A stretch of 64,000 bases of DNA, taken from IMG/VR virus record IMGVR_UViG_3300035670_000022, positions 1 to 64,000 of that record; one strand, given 5' to 3'. A model generated the notes under the pieces. It saw only the letters and a program-made list of their open reading frames with translations, was not told the DNA's origin and made no database searches. Position 1 is the stretch's first letter, and each line of letters begins with the position of its first letter. Source of the DNA: a virus. The translations under genes were made by a program, and so were the position numbers. Shown here piece by piece: positions 30,414-38,381 of this stretch.

Positions 30414-31731
30414 CGTCTTCCTCTTTATCCACAGATTTTTCTAGAGAATTACACATCAACATGATGCGGCAGTCGGCGTAGGTAGGGCTCTCAATAAAGA
30501 GAACTACCACTTCTCGCTTAACAACCTTAACGCTCACTAACTTCAACTCAACGATGTTAGGTTCGAAGTCTTCTGAGTCTTGGATCTTAGCAGAGATAAA
30601 CTTCTCGATTGTGGTTAACGACTGGGCTAATAACTCGTGCTTAACTACCACAGGTATCCAATCTCCTACACCCTCTAGCCCCCATACCGATACCAGAGAG
30701 CGCTCCTTTTTAGTATTGTCTTGACGCTTCGAGATGATCAGTTTATTCTTCTGCATCTCTAAAAGTATGTCTGGAGTCTGGTCCGGTCGGGGCGTTTGTA
30801 GGTCTACAAAGCCTCGTATAGTGCTGGTGATAAAGTGCCGGGTGCAAAGTTCGGTGTAACCCTGACGATTAATCCCGTAAAAATAACACAGGGCACCAAT
30901 GCTTAGGGCTGTACAACTGTATGTGGGGACAACAGGCATATCTATGTAACCTTCACAGCCGACAAACTTCACGCGATTGGGTTCTTCAGTGTTGTCCAAT
31001 AGGACTTGAATCATGCTGTTATCTTTGCCATAGACATCGGCGACTTTGTTTAAGTGTCTTCCTCGAATGGCTATGGTGAATGGATTTTGGAAGAAGCAGT
31101 CTACTTCTGTGACAATCATGTTGCTACCGTTTAGGGCACCTCCTTTTTCAGCGGAGATAATAGCGACCATGTTGTCTTCAAAGCGAAGTAGAACAGGAGC
31201 GCTTTCCTTTTCAGACACGTTTTTGTTTAGGTCGGATTGGTCTTGGTTAAGTCTGGCAGCCCGACGGAAAGCCCACCCATCAACAATTTGTGCTGCTAAC
31301 TGCCACTCTGTGGTTGGGGGGTTAAAGTCAGATATGTCACCTGCATAGACGGAGACTTCAGTGATTCCTTCATCGCTCGACTTTGTGTCTCCAGCTGCCA
31401 AGGAACGAAATCTAGCCTTTTGTCTTTTAGTGGTTGATAAGATAAGAGAGAAGTCATTAAAAAAGTCTAGAGTCCCTAGTGCGCAAACCTGATCACCCTT
31501 CAGGAGATATTCTGTGTCGATGACTCCAGTGCTAGGGCACCGCCGACTTAGCCAAATGTCTCCTTTACCGTAAGCAGTAGCAACTGCTTCTTCTGCTGTT
31601 ACTTGCTTAAAGTGAACGAAGGTGCGTGGAGAGCCCGCGGGCAATCCTTTTACGTCTTGTGTATTTAACGCTACCCACTTGATTGCTTCGACCAGTTCGG
31701 AGCCTTGTTGGAAATATATTTCGTTGTTCAT
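30406..31731 (-). CDS. Possible sliding clamp (DnaN-like), 441 aa
   Basis: This beta-rich protein sits directly after the polymerase genes. Its middle (PFTIAIRGRHLNKVADVYGKDNS then IQVLLDN...RVKFVG and YIDMPVVPT) resembles a clamp repeat: a helix with 'L..v..v', then strands ending in a 'G..g.i.mp' element. The three-part length (~440) fits a DnaN-type clamp with extra loops. A clamp is needed by the clamp loader in this window and none other is seen. The similarity is weak, so this remains a hypothesis. Confidence 0.35.
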   Translation of the reverse strand: MNNEIYFQQGSELVEAIKWVALNTQDVKGLPAGSPRTFVHFKQVTAEEAVATAYGKGDIWLSRRCPSTGVIDTEYLLKGDQVCALGTLDFFNDFSLILSTTKRQKARFRSLAAGDTKSSDEGITEVSVYAGDISDFNPPTTEWQLAAQIVDGWAFRRAARLNQDQSDLNKNVSEKESAPVLLRFEDNMVAIISAEKGGALNGSNMIVTEVDCFFQNPFTIAIRGRHLNKVADVYGKDNSMIQVLLDNTEEPNRVKFVGCEGYIDMPVVPTYSCTALSIGALCYFYGINRQGYTELCTRHFITSTIRGFVDLQTPRPDQTPDILLEMQKNKLIISKRQDNTKKERSLVSVWGLEGVGDWIPVVVKHELLAQSLTTIEKFISAKIQDSEDFEPNIVELKLVSVKVVKREVVVLFIESPTYADCRIMLMCNSLEKSVDKEEDDA

Positions 31732-31734
31732 ATT

Positions 31735-32643
31735 TTAGTGTGACCAATAAGGAGCAATATCAATACCGGCTCGACCCTTAACTTTGGAGCCAAACGTTTT
31801 ATATACCTCTGTCTCGACTTGGCACATGATTTGGCTAGCTTGTTCTAAAATGTTCATCGTTTCTGGTTGTGTCTGCCATACCAGCTTAGTCCAGCAGCCG
31901 TCTTTGTTCTTTTTACTCTTCTCTGTGTTAATTTCTAAAGATCCAGGCAGTTCTATCAAAATTTCGTCGTGAATGACACCCACAATAAAGATGTTAGTGT
32001 CTTTAAACGTCTTACGAATGCGGATAGCAGCGTCTTTAGTAATAGAAGAAGCCAATCCTTGTACAGCGTGGTTCACTGCGCTTCTAGCTGGAGACTCTCC
32101 GGACCCTTTTGCATTTGACTCATCTACGTAGCGCCAAGCACCGTAATAGGGAGTGATAGCATATCCTCTAGCAGCCGCGATGTTACCAAAGTTTTGAGCC
32201 CAGCCGTGGAAGTTAGCGTAGGTTTTTTTGTGGTTTTCGACCCAGCCTTTGGCGACCTCTTCTTTGACGTAGTTGTTCTGGGAGATGGCAAGAGCGGTTG
32301 CCATAAAAATGATAGAGAAGTTTAACCCCTTCGCAAGTTTTCTATCACCACTGTTATCCGCTAACTCTCGCCACTGGTCTTCAGGTACGTCTTTATATCG
32401 TTCTGGATTGATACAATATACGGCACTTAAAGTGTGCATATCTGAGTATGGGTTGACATACTTTGTGCCATCAGGGCGAGTTAGGGTACTTTTCACCAGA
32501 AACACTTCTGACATAGATTTGTCAGCAGATATGACAGAAGCAATCTGCGCTTCTTGGTTAGAGAAGTCTAGACTCGCAAGAATTTTACCCTTAGGTGCTA
32601 CAAGTCCCATCCTCGGGCTTGCTAGCATTTTGATGTATCCCAC
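31735..32643 (-). CDS. Family A DNA polymerase, C-terminal palm/fingers part
   Basis: This ORF carries the polymerase active site: motif A as DFSNQEAQ (usually DYSQIELR), motif B as RKLAKGLNFSIIFM, and motif C as HDEILIE. It starts at GTG 32643 or ATG 32628 and lacks the exonuclease and thumb, which are encoded by the ORF at 32848-34257 in the same frame. The two must work as a two-subunit polymerase unless joined at RNA or protein level. A copy of the dispersed motif (31909-31929) lies inside it. Confidence 0.85.
   Translation of the reverse strand: MGYIKMLASPRMGLVAPKGKILASLDFSNQEAQIASVISADKSMSEVFLVKSTLTRPDGTKYVNPYSDMHTLSAVYCINPERYKDVPEDQWRELADNSGDRKLAKGLNFSIIFMATALAISQNNYVKEEVAKGWVENHKKTYANFHGWAQNFGNIAAARGYAITPYYGAWRYVDESNAKGSGESPARSAVNHAVQGLASSITKDAAIRIRKTFKDTNIFIVGVIHDEILIELPGSLEINTEKSKKNKDGCWTKLVWQTQPETMNILEQASQIMCQVETEVYKTFGSKVKGRAGIDIAPYWSH
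31909..31929 (-). promoter_or_regulatory. Dispersed motif copy inside polymerase gene
   Basis: AACACAGAGAAGAGTAAAAAG, two changes from the consensus, encodes NTEKSKK in the polymerase. It lies 178 nt upstream of the next gene start (31731), so it could serve the possible clamp gene. Confidence 0.35.
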
Positions 32644-32851
32644 GATTTAGCTCCTTTAGTCCTTTTTTTGTTAGTCGATAAGGCGCGCGTCCAACTATGC
32701 AGTCCTTGCGTCTCAGACTTTCTAGTAGAGCCACGGTCTTTTCATGGGAAAAGCCGCAGTCTACAGGAAAGCCTAGTTCTTTATCCTGGGGAAAGGCGCT
32801 AAGAACGAGATACTCTTCTTCACTTAGAGTGCTGAATCCGTATCCTTTCAA
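32591..32851 (-). CDS. Small winged-helix-like ORF between polymerase halves
   Basis: No ATG is present; a TTG at 32851 overlaps the TGA of the upstream polymerase ORF (TTGA), and another TTG lies at 32881. The protein (about 86 residues) has a helix, then FSHEKTVALLESLRRKDCIVGRAPYRLTKKG, the helix-turn-helix and wing pattern of winged-helix proteins. Its last 17 codons overlap the C-terminal polymerase ORF in another frame. It may be a real coupled gene or an insertion remnant. Confidence 0.5.
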   Translation of the reverse strand: MKGYGFSTLSEEEYLVLSAFPQDKELGFPVDCGFSHEKTVALLESLRRKDCIVGRAPYRLTKKGLKELNRGIHQNASKPEDGTCST

Positions 32852-34257
32852 AGCAGCACCTCCACACAAGTTGGATGCCAAGCATCCTCTTCTTTAATCT
32901 CTATCTCAACCGTGCTCCGTCCTGTGACCTGTTGAAGGTTCGGGCGCTGGCAGCTTGACCGCGAAGTAGCGGCTCCAATAGTCGTTAGAGAGTAATGAAT
33001 ACGACCAGTGACTGGATTGATATACTTCAGCAGATTCATTCCTTCTTGCTTGGTGTATTTTTTAAAGTCAACGATTTTAGCAATGATAGGAGATATCTCT
33101 TTAAGTCTTCCCATCTCAAACATCTCTAATTCGGAAAACAGGTCTTGTTCGTCTTCGTTAATCAGGATCTCTCCTAGACGTTCTTTACCAACGATGTTTC
33201 CTTCTTTATCTTCGCTTTGGTCTACGAAGAGTCTATCAATGATGTCTAGCAGTCGAGTTAGAGTCGCTTTCTGGGTGTTGTCAATTTGTTTCAGTTTAAG
33301 AGCGCGATTAACCGCTTCTAGGAGACCAGAGCTGCTTCTTAGCTTCTTTAGAGTATCAGGCGTAGGGACTAACTCTCCTGTCCAGTCTAAAATCGGCTCT
33401 TCAATCCCTAAGTCTATACAGAGTTCTGCGCCGAGTTGTTTAACTCGTTGGGATACTTCTTGTTGATAAGCCTCTAGCATCGGTTTAGAAACGCCGATGC
33501 CGCGATACTCTATCTCAGCGGCGACGACTACATACTGCAATTCTATCTCTAACAACCTTTCTGCCCCTAGCCCCCATTCTGCTTCGTTATTATTTGAACC
33601 TAGTAATGGGCTGTTAGGGAGCGGATTAGTAATGGCTGGGCGGAGAATGTTCTCTAAAGGGAACAGGTACTTTACGTCATTAGCGGCGTAGGTTACCTTC
33701 TCTGCCCACCACTCATTGTCTAGATTGCGGTGGCTTACAGGCAGATACCAGGTACTCTCCCTTAAGTCTTTTTTACCGCTAATGTGAACATTAAGATGTT
33801 CACGGCATAGGTCTGCGTAGGCATGCCCTGTAAACTGTGCCGCTTTCGACCCAGTCGCATTGCCTAACATCTTGCTATAAATCATCGTGTCTCGAATGTT
33901 CTCTGGCATAAAGCCGAAGGTTGATTGTAAAAACTTTAAATCATACCTGGCATTGTGCCAGAGAGTGTACTCGATGTTTAATAGCAGCTGCTTTAGCGGT
34001 TCAAAGTCAACTTGGTGCTCTTCGAGCCACAGAATGTCTAGCACATAGGGGATTGTCTTTTTTCCTTTTAGAATCAGAAGACTGATCTTAGCTGTGTGGG
34101 GGTCTAGAGCAGACCCCCCTTTACCCTCCCATTCAGGAAGACAATAAGTTTCGGTATCAGCAGCTAGGCAGGTTGACTGCCCTAAGACTCGCAGACAATC
34201 AAGATACTGTTGAGGTGTTGTTACATACTCAAACTTCAGTTTTTGATTAGTCGTCAT
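32848..34257 (-). CDS. Family A DNA polymerase, exonuclease and thumb part
   Basis: Residues 1-220 form a DEDDy proofreading exonuclease: ADTETY (motif I), LWHNARYDLKFLQ (II) and YAANDVKY (III with Tyr...Asp). The thumb and the start of the palm follow, ending with GRIHYSLTTIGAATSRSSCQRPNLQQV, the strand/loop that in intact enzymes leads directly to motif A. After PNLQQV about 25 unrelated residues precede the stop. The split therefore falls between the thumb and motif A. It overlaps the RecA-like gene by 11 nt. Confidence 0.88.
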   Translation of the reverse strand: MTTNQKLKFEYVTTPQQYLDCLRVLGQSTCLAADTETYCLPEWEGKGGSALDPHTAKISLLILKGKKTIPYVLDILWLEEHQVDFEPLKQLLLNIEYTLWHNARYDLKFLQSTFGFMPENIRDTMIYSKMLGNATGSKAAQFTGHAYADLCREHLNVHISGKKDLRESTWYLPVSHRNLDNEWWAEKVTYAANDVKYLFPLENILRPAITNPLPNSPLLGSNNNEAEWGLGAERLLEIELQYVVVAAEIEYRGIGVSKPMLEAYQQEVSQRVKQLGAELCIDLGIEEPILDWTGELVPTPDTLKKLRSSSGLLEAVNRALKLKQIDNTQKATLTRLLDIIDRLFVDQSEDKEGNIVGKERLGEILINEDEQDLFSELEMFEMGRLKEISPIIAKIVDFKKYTKQEGMNLLKYINPVTGRIHYSLTTIGAATSRSSCQRPNLQQVTGRSTVEIEIKEEDAWHPTCVEVLL

Positions 34258-35290
34258 ACAAACTTGCTGCCTCCTCTTCTTCTTCTTTGTCTACGGTTTC
34301 GGCGCTATCTTTACCTAATTTGATACTTTCTAAGACTTGTTGATACAAGTACTCAAACAACGCAGCTTCTTCATTTAGATGCGCGGCGGACTTATCTAGG
34401 GTTCTTGGTAAAGCAGGTTCTATTTGTAGTGCCTCTGCCACTTCGGCTGCCAGCGTAAGATAGCCTCCAGCTTTCTGATGAATCAGACCCAGTTGAATAC
34501 AAGCATCTAAGAGAGACCGTCCGCGATCAACTTCTCTGTTATTTAGAATCAGAGAGGTTTTTTTAAGCGGGGTATAAGTCTTATTCTTGGATGTGATGAT
34601 GTTCTGCGTAATGCACTCTGGATTGTTCTTGTCTTTTTTAGCGCCGGTGACGTGTACAGAAATAGACTGCATAAACTTCAGAGCCGAACCACCTGGGTGG
34701 CTAGGAAGAGAATACATATCTTTAGAGGGGCGTTGTTGATTGATAAAGATGAGAACGCCTTCACACTGCTCTAATGTGATAATGATTTTTGACTGAAGTC
34801 TTTCTAACAGCCCGGCGATGCTAGAGACGTCTCTGTACGTAGAGTCTTTTAGCATTTCGTCTAGGACTTTCTTCGGGCGTAAATAGGGGACTGAATCAAT
34901 AACAGCAATTTCTGCACCTTCCATTAAGGCATCTAGGGCGGTGTCGATTGCATCTTCGCCTCCAACTGGACGATAGAAAACCAGTCGGTCTTTGTCTATT
35001 TGGTGGACATCTAGATCCTCTTGGGTGATAGTCATCTCCGCATCTACGTATAGATAATTTCCTTCTGGATTACGAAGTTGACGTCCTTTAATGATAGATA
35101 GACTTAGAGCTGACTTTCCTGTGGACTCAGGCCCCCAGATTTGCATAACTCGTCCAATGGGCAAACCGCCCCCTAGAATACTGTCTAATCCTGCGATACC
35201 TGTCGGTAGACGCTCTAAATACCCCAATTCAGCGCCAGAGACTAGACCTCTTTTACAGCGTTTCAGTAGACGTTTTTTGAATTCGCTCAT
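34247..35290 (-). CDS. RecA/UvsX-like recombinase
   Basis: It forms filaments on ssDNA and drives strand exchange. RecA features include LPTGIAGLDSILGGGLPIGRVMQIWGPESTGKS with Walker A at 53-60, a Glu (YVDAEMT) in the ATPase site, AVIDSVP (Walker B) and FINQQRP (L1/sensor Gln). The C-terminal ~35 residues are acidic (KEEEEEAASLYDD), as in many RecA proteins. It overlaps the upstream nuclease-like gene by 38 nt and the polymerase ORF by 11 nt. Confidence 0.88.
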   Translation of the reverse strand: MSEFKKRLLKRCKRGLVSGAELGYLERLPTGIAGLDSILGGGLPIGRVMQIWGPESTGKSALSLSIIKGRQLRNPEGNYLYVDAEMTITQEDLDVHQIDKDRLVFYRPVGGEDAIDTALDALMEGAEIAVIDSVPYLRPKKVLDEMLKDSTYRDVSSIAGLLERLQSKIIITLEQCEGVLIFINQQRPSKDMYSLPSHPGGSALKFMQSISVHVTGAKKDKNNPECITQNIITSKNKTYTPLKKTSLILNNREVDRGRSLLDACIQLGLIHQKAGGYLTLAAEVAEALQIEPALPRTLDKSAAHLNEEAALFEYLYQQVLESIKLGKDSAETVDKEEEEEAASLYDD

Positions 35291-35780
35291 TTTTGTGTAG
35301 TGAAATTTTTAATCTGGCTAGTATGTCTGTGAATGTTCCTTCTTCAAGCATATAGACGGTTTGTCGTGTGCCTAAAGGGGTCTCTATCTCTATAGCGTAG
35401 ACGTCTATACCTTGTTTCTTACCTTTGGTTAGTTCTTCCCAAGTCAGGTTCCAGCTCTTTCTGCTGCCCCGACGTTTAACCTCTACTCGTAGATCTTCTA
35501 ACACGCATAGATCTCCGTCTCCCAGAGCGGCGCCGCTTCTTAATGTCTGTTTTGCGATTTGCCTCTCTACTGTTTTTTCTGTTTGTTTAGCTTGTCGCTG
35601 AAGACGCCGATTGGTTCTAACTCTGTCCTCACAGGGATGGGTAGCCAAGTGTTGCTCTTCGTTTATAGGGTCATAGTGTAACGTCTTTGCCCTAGGAACC
35701 ATAGCTTTGCACCGTCTACAACGGATCATAGCATGGGAACAATTATTGTAAAACTCATCGGGACAGGATGCTAACGACAT
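35253..35780 (-). CDS. Zinc-ribbon PD-(D/E)XK nuclease-like protein
   Basis: The N-terminal part has Cys pairs (CSH...CRRCKAMV) as in a zinc ribbon. A helical basic linker follows, then the GDGDLCVLEDLRVEVKRRG segment, which has the D...ExK pattern of PD-(D/E)XK nucleases (Glu and Lys in VEVKRR), followed by TWEELTKGKKQGIDVYAIE. It is probably a small endonuclease or junction nuclease acting with the RecA-like protein. It is the first gene of the leftward block, starting 30 bp from the divergent rightward gene at 35811. Confidence 0.6.
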   Translation of the reverse strand: MSLASCPDEFYNNCSHAMIRCRRCKAMVPRAKTLHYDPINEEQHLATHPCEDRVRTNRRLQRQAKQTEKTVERQIAKQTLRSGAALGDGDLCVLEDLRVEVKRRGSRKSWNLTWEELTKGKKQGIDVYAIEIETPLGTRQTVYMLEEGTFTDILARLKISLHKNERIQKTSTETL

Positions 35781-35810
35781 TAGACTTGGTTTAGAATTTG
35801 GAGTTTGTAA

Positions 35811-36239
35811 ATGACTTACACTGTTGTAGCTTCATCTCGGATTTATAGCTCCGATGATATCAATACGCAAAGAACAGACTTTAAGCTACCGTTGACGGAG
35901 TTTAGAGACGTTAGGACTGTTCAGCTGCCTAACGTTTTAAACTTTAACCTCGAAGAGAATACTACGTTTACGGTGGACTTGACGCAACACGGAACCTATC
36001 TGCGGATTCTAGCTTTGAAGTCCACTCGTCCAGTCGGATTGGAGTTGGTAACTGCTCAGGCTACCTACACTTATCCACCTATGACGTATTTTCAACAACT
36101 TTATGACAGTCCAGAACCTATGAGTGTCTCTCCTACTGCTTTGAACATTATTGTTCCGGCAGCGGCGACTGCTTCCATAAGTCCAGCCCCACCGAGATAC
36201 CCTAGGGCGCTGGTGGAGCTGTTTGTCTTTGCGGAGTAG
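35811..36239 (+). CDS. Small beta-rich protein, probable virion component
   Basis: The 142-residue protein is beta-rich (TVVASSRIYSSDD, TFTVDLTQHGTYLRILALKS) with a Pro/Ala-rich C-terminus, like small phage tail or head-decoration proteins. It is the first rightward gene, after a 30-bp divergent gap, and its TAG abuts the stop of the convergent gene at 36240 with no gap. Structural role inferred from composition. Confidence 0.45.
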   Translation: MTYTVVASSRIYSSDDINTQRTDFKLPLTEFRDVRTVQLPNVLNFNLEENTTFTVDLTQHGTYLRILALKSTRPVGLELVTAQATYTYPPMTYFQQLYDSPEPMSVSPTALNIIVPAAATASISPAPPRYPRALVELFVFAE

Positions 36240-36818
36240 TTACCACTTAAACTTCATCACCATATCGAAGACGTCGTCTTTCGTTAGGTTTAAGAATCTT
36301 AGGTGCTTAAGTTGCTCGTAAGTGTCTTCGACAGCGGAGATGCCTGCTTCGTTTAAAACATCGGCGGGGATGTAGTCTCTTTCCTCATCATAGGTAAATC
36401 CTGATAGGAAACAAGTCATTCTCATTACTGGTTGGTAATACTGAAGCACAAGTCCGTAAGCAAGATCGTCAGGCAGCGTTTTATCTTTAGGGTAAAGAAG
36501 ATCTAACCTGTCTTTATCTCCTTCTGTACACAGCCAACTATACGCAGCTGCTTCTAGAAATACTCGGTTCCAATCTTCCTCGATAGTGTGACCAAAATAC
36601 TCATTAAAATCCTCCTTTAGACCTAAAATCTCAAATTGGTGTTCAGCCATACGGTACATTACAGTCTTGTACCAGTTTCTTTTTGCAACATACTCCACGT
36701 TAGGAAGATACTTGTCAAAAGGTAGCCCTGATTTTTTGTGTTCTACGCAAACTTTAAGAAGTCGTTCTTTAATTAAAGATACAGGGATTTTAACGTAGGA
36801 AAAGTCGAGTGTCTGCAT
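36240..36818 (-). CDS. Hypothetical helical protein, 192 aa
   Basis: A soluble, helical, aromatic-rich protein, last in a leftward mini-operon with two coiled-coil genes upstream. Its stop codon directly abuts that of 35811-36239. No motif is recognised; being between structural genes does not prove a virion role. Confidence 0.5.
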   Translation of the reverse strand: MQTLDFSYVKIPVSLIKERLLKVCVEHKKSGLPFDKYLPNVEYVAKRNWYKTVMYRMAEHQFEILGLKEDFNEYFGHTIEEDWNRVFLEAAAYSWLCTEGDKDRLDLLYPKDKTLPDDLAYGLVLQYYQPVMRMTCFLSGFTYDEERDYIPADVLNEAGISAVEDTYEQLKHLRFLNLTKDDVFDMVMKFKW

Positions 36819-36833
36819 ATGTGTCCGCCACCC

Positions 36834-37241
36834 TTAGTAATTGATAGCAGCGTAACACAGATCGTACACCTTCTTCAATGTATGCAGACTCAACTCTAAC
36901 CGTTCAATTTCATGTCTTACAGTAGGCAGCTCTTTGTTATTAAGCTGTCGCCATTCTTCACTTTCAATCTTTAATGAATTGATAGCAGCTTTTCTTTGAG
37001 TTTCATTAGTAAGTCGTTTATCTTGAACTACTAATAGCTGCATAGAATTCTCTATTTCTGTGAGTTCTTGTTCTAAATCAACCTGCTGGCGCTTCATCTC
37101 TTGTTGTTCATGCTGCAGTTCTATCATTTTCTTTAGGCTTATAGCAGCTTGCTTCCAGTAGTATTCTTTCTTTAGAAGAGAGTCAGTCTCGCTTAGCTTC
37201 AGACTCTCTTCTATAAACGTCTGCATGTCTTCGTAACCCAT
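36834..37241 (-). CDS. Coiled-coil protein, 135 aa
   Basis: Nearly the whole protein is charged heptad-like helix (Glu/Lys/Gln with Leu/Ile spacing), with a predicted antiparallel or dimeric coiled coil from ~10 to ~125. It is 2 nt downstream of another coiled-coil gene, so the two may pair. Possible roles are scaffolding, tail chaperone or assembly factor; none is proven. Confidence 0.55.
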   Translation of the reverse strand: MGYEDMQTFIEESLKLSETDSLLKKEYYWKQAAISLKKMIELQHEQQEMKRQQVDLEQELTEIENSMQLLVVQDKRLTNETQRKAAINSLKIESEEWRQLNNKELPTVRHEIERLELSLHTLKKVYDLCYAAINY

Positions 37242-37243
37242 AG

Positions 37244-37633
37244 TTAGTCGGATAGTAAAGTGGATACTTGACTAAGGACGGCACTAAGACTTTCAAGAGT
37301 GTCTTTATATTCTCCCAACTCTTCGAAACTACTAAACAGCGCAGTGCGCTTCTTCAGTAACTGTTCGAGGTTGTACTCTATACCTTCAGCGGATTCTTTT
37401 TCAGCTTCTAGTTGCTCTTTTAAACCCGGAAGGGAGTTGGTCAACTCTTGAATTTGGCGTTCAGTGTCGCTTAGTTTAGCCTCGATACCTTCAACTACTT
37501 GTAGTTGCTCTTCGTAGGCTGCCTCAAACGACGCGATGGATGTGTCTATCTCCTCTCTTTCTGGACTAGACAGGACTTTCTGCTGTATCTCAAGCAGTTT
37601 TTGAACAGCTTCTAAGGTTTTGGTTGTTTCCAT
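37244..37633 (-). CDS. Coiled-coil protein, 129 aa
   Basis: The protein is a long coiled coil (residues ~5-125) with strongly acidic surface and a central break near SLPGLKEQ. It is the first gene of the leftward trio (37244-37633, 36834-37241, 36240-36818). A motif copy sits 18 nt upstream of its ATG. A partner role with the next gene is likely. Confidence 0.55.
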   Translation of the reverse strand: METTKTLEAVQKLLEIQQKVLSSPEREEIDTSIASFEAAYEEQLQVVEGIEAKLSDTERQIQELTNSLPGLKEQLEAEKESAEGIEYNLEQLLKKRTALFSSFEELGEYKDTLESLSAVLSQVSTLLSD

Positions 37634-37651
37634 AGTTAAGTGTTTTTTTGT

Positions 37652-37671
37652 CTTTTACTCTTCTCTGTTTT
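37652..37671 (-). promoter_or_regulatory. Dispersed motif copy
   Basis: An exact 18-mer in minus-strand orientation, 18 nt upstream of the coiled-coil ATG (37633), in a 138-bp divergent gap. The same gap carries CCAAGCTAGGCTTAGG at 37734-37749 upstream of the rightward gene. Confidence 0.5.
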
Positions 37672-37771
37672 GTCTAAACACAGTATTGCCCATAGAAGAG
37701 AGAATGTATTCGCTGATAGCACAGCGAACTATGCCAAGCTAGGCTTAGGTTCCAAGCAGCGGCAATAGCGA

Positions 37772-38314
37772 ATGTTTAGAAATCCAATTCCCCAACCTAA
37801 CGGTTTGGAGCTGGTCTACAAAGGAGAGTTCGAGCAGGATCCAGCGTCTGATTTTGTCGTCGACTTTGTTGATAAGCATAACCACAACATGGAGCATCTC
37901 GATAATGCTCTAGGGGACATCGCTGTTTTGAGAGCAGAGATGGCAATACTCGCTGCTCGGGGGTTGTTAAGTGGCTTCGTTAATGGCGGGTTAGCTGGAA
38001 CACCGCCTTCTGTAGAGGAAGAAAATCCGTTGAGTATTTCAAAGATGTATGTCACGCCGATTACTTACAAGGATACGTTGCCGGTTTTATCAGATGGCGA
38101 CTCAGACCCTGGGCTGCCTTCCGATCCCTGTCGCTCTTCTGTTAATCCTTATATGGTTCTTTATGGTGGCATAGACCCACCTCATTTACAGTTTGAAGAC
38201 CTAGACACTTCTAGTGATCCAGAAGACCCGTGTCCACATGGAGATGACTTTGCTGATCCTAATGACCAACCTGTTGAGGATGAAGGACATAATCCGGATG
38301 GGGGTGTTTACTAA
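37772..38314 (+). CDS. Probable virion protein, acidic Pro/Asp-rich tail
   Basis: The first ~75 residues include a helix (HNMEHLDNALGDIAVLRAEMAIL); the rest is Pro/Asp/Gly-rich and looks disordered, with repeated DPxxP-like elements. It lies directly upstream of the giant fibre gene. Short helical N-terminus plus a flexible acidic arm would suit a connector or fibre adaptor. Not recognised by family. Confidence 0.5.
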   Translation: MFRNPIPQPNGLELVYKGEFEQDPASDFVVDFVDKHNHNMEHLDNALGDIAVLRAEMAILAARGLLSGFVNGGLAGTPPSVEEENPLSISKMYVTPITYKDTLPVLSDGDSDPGLPSDPCRSSVNPYMVLYGGIDPPHLQFEDLDTSSDPEDPCPHGDDFADPNDQPVEDEGHNPDGGVY

Positions 38315-38381
38315 TAGGTTGATAAAGACGTAGTCAGAATAGTGCGACACTTGATTTAGATTTCAAATCCGTTTTTGCGAT

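Noticed and set aside
32591-32881. Programmed frameshift joining the polymerase halves through the small ORF
   Set aside because: Two shifts in different directions would be needed and no convincing slippery sequence is present at the first stop (CTG CTT TGA).
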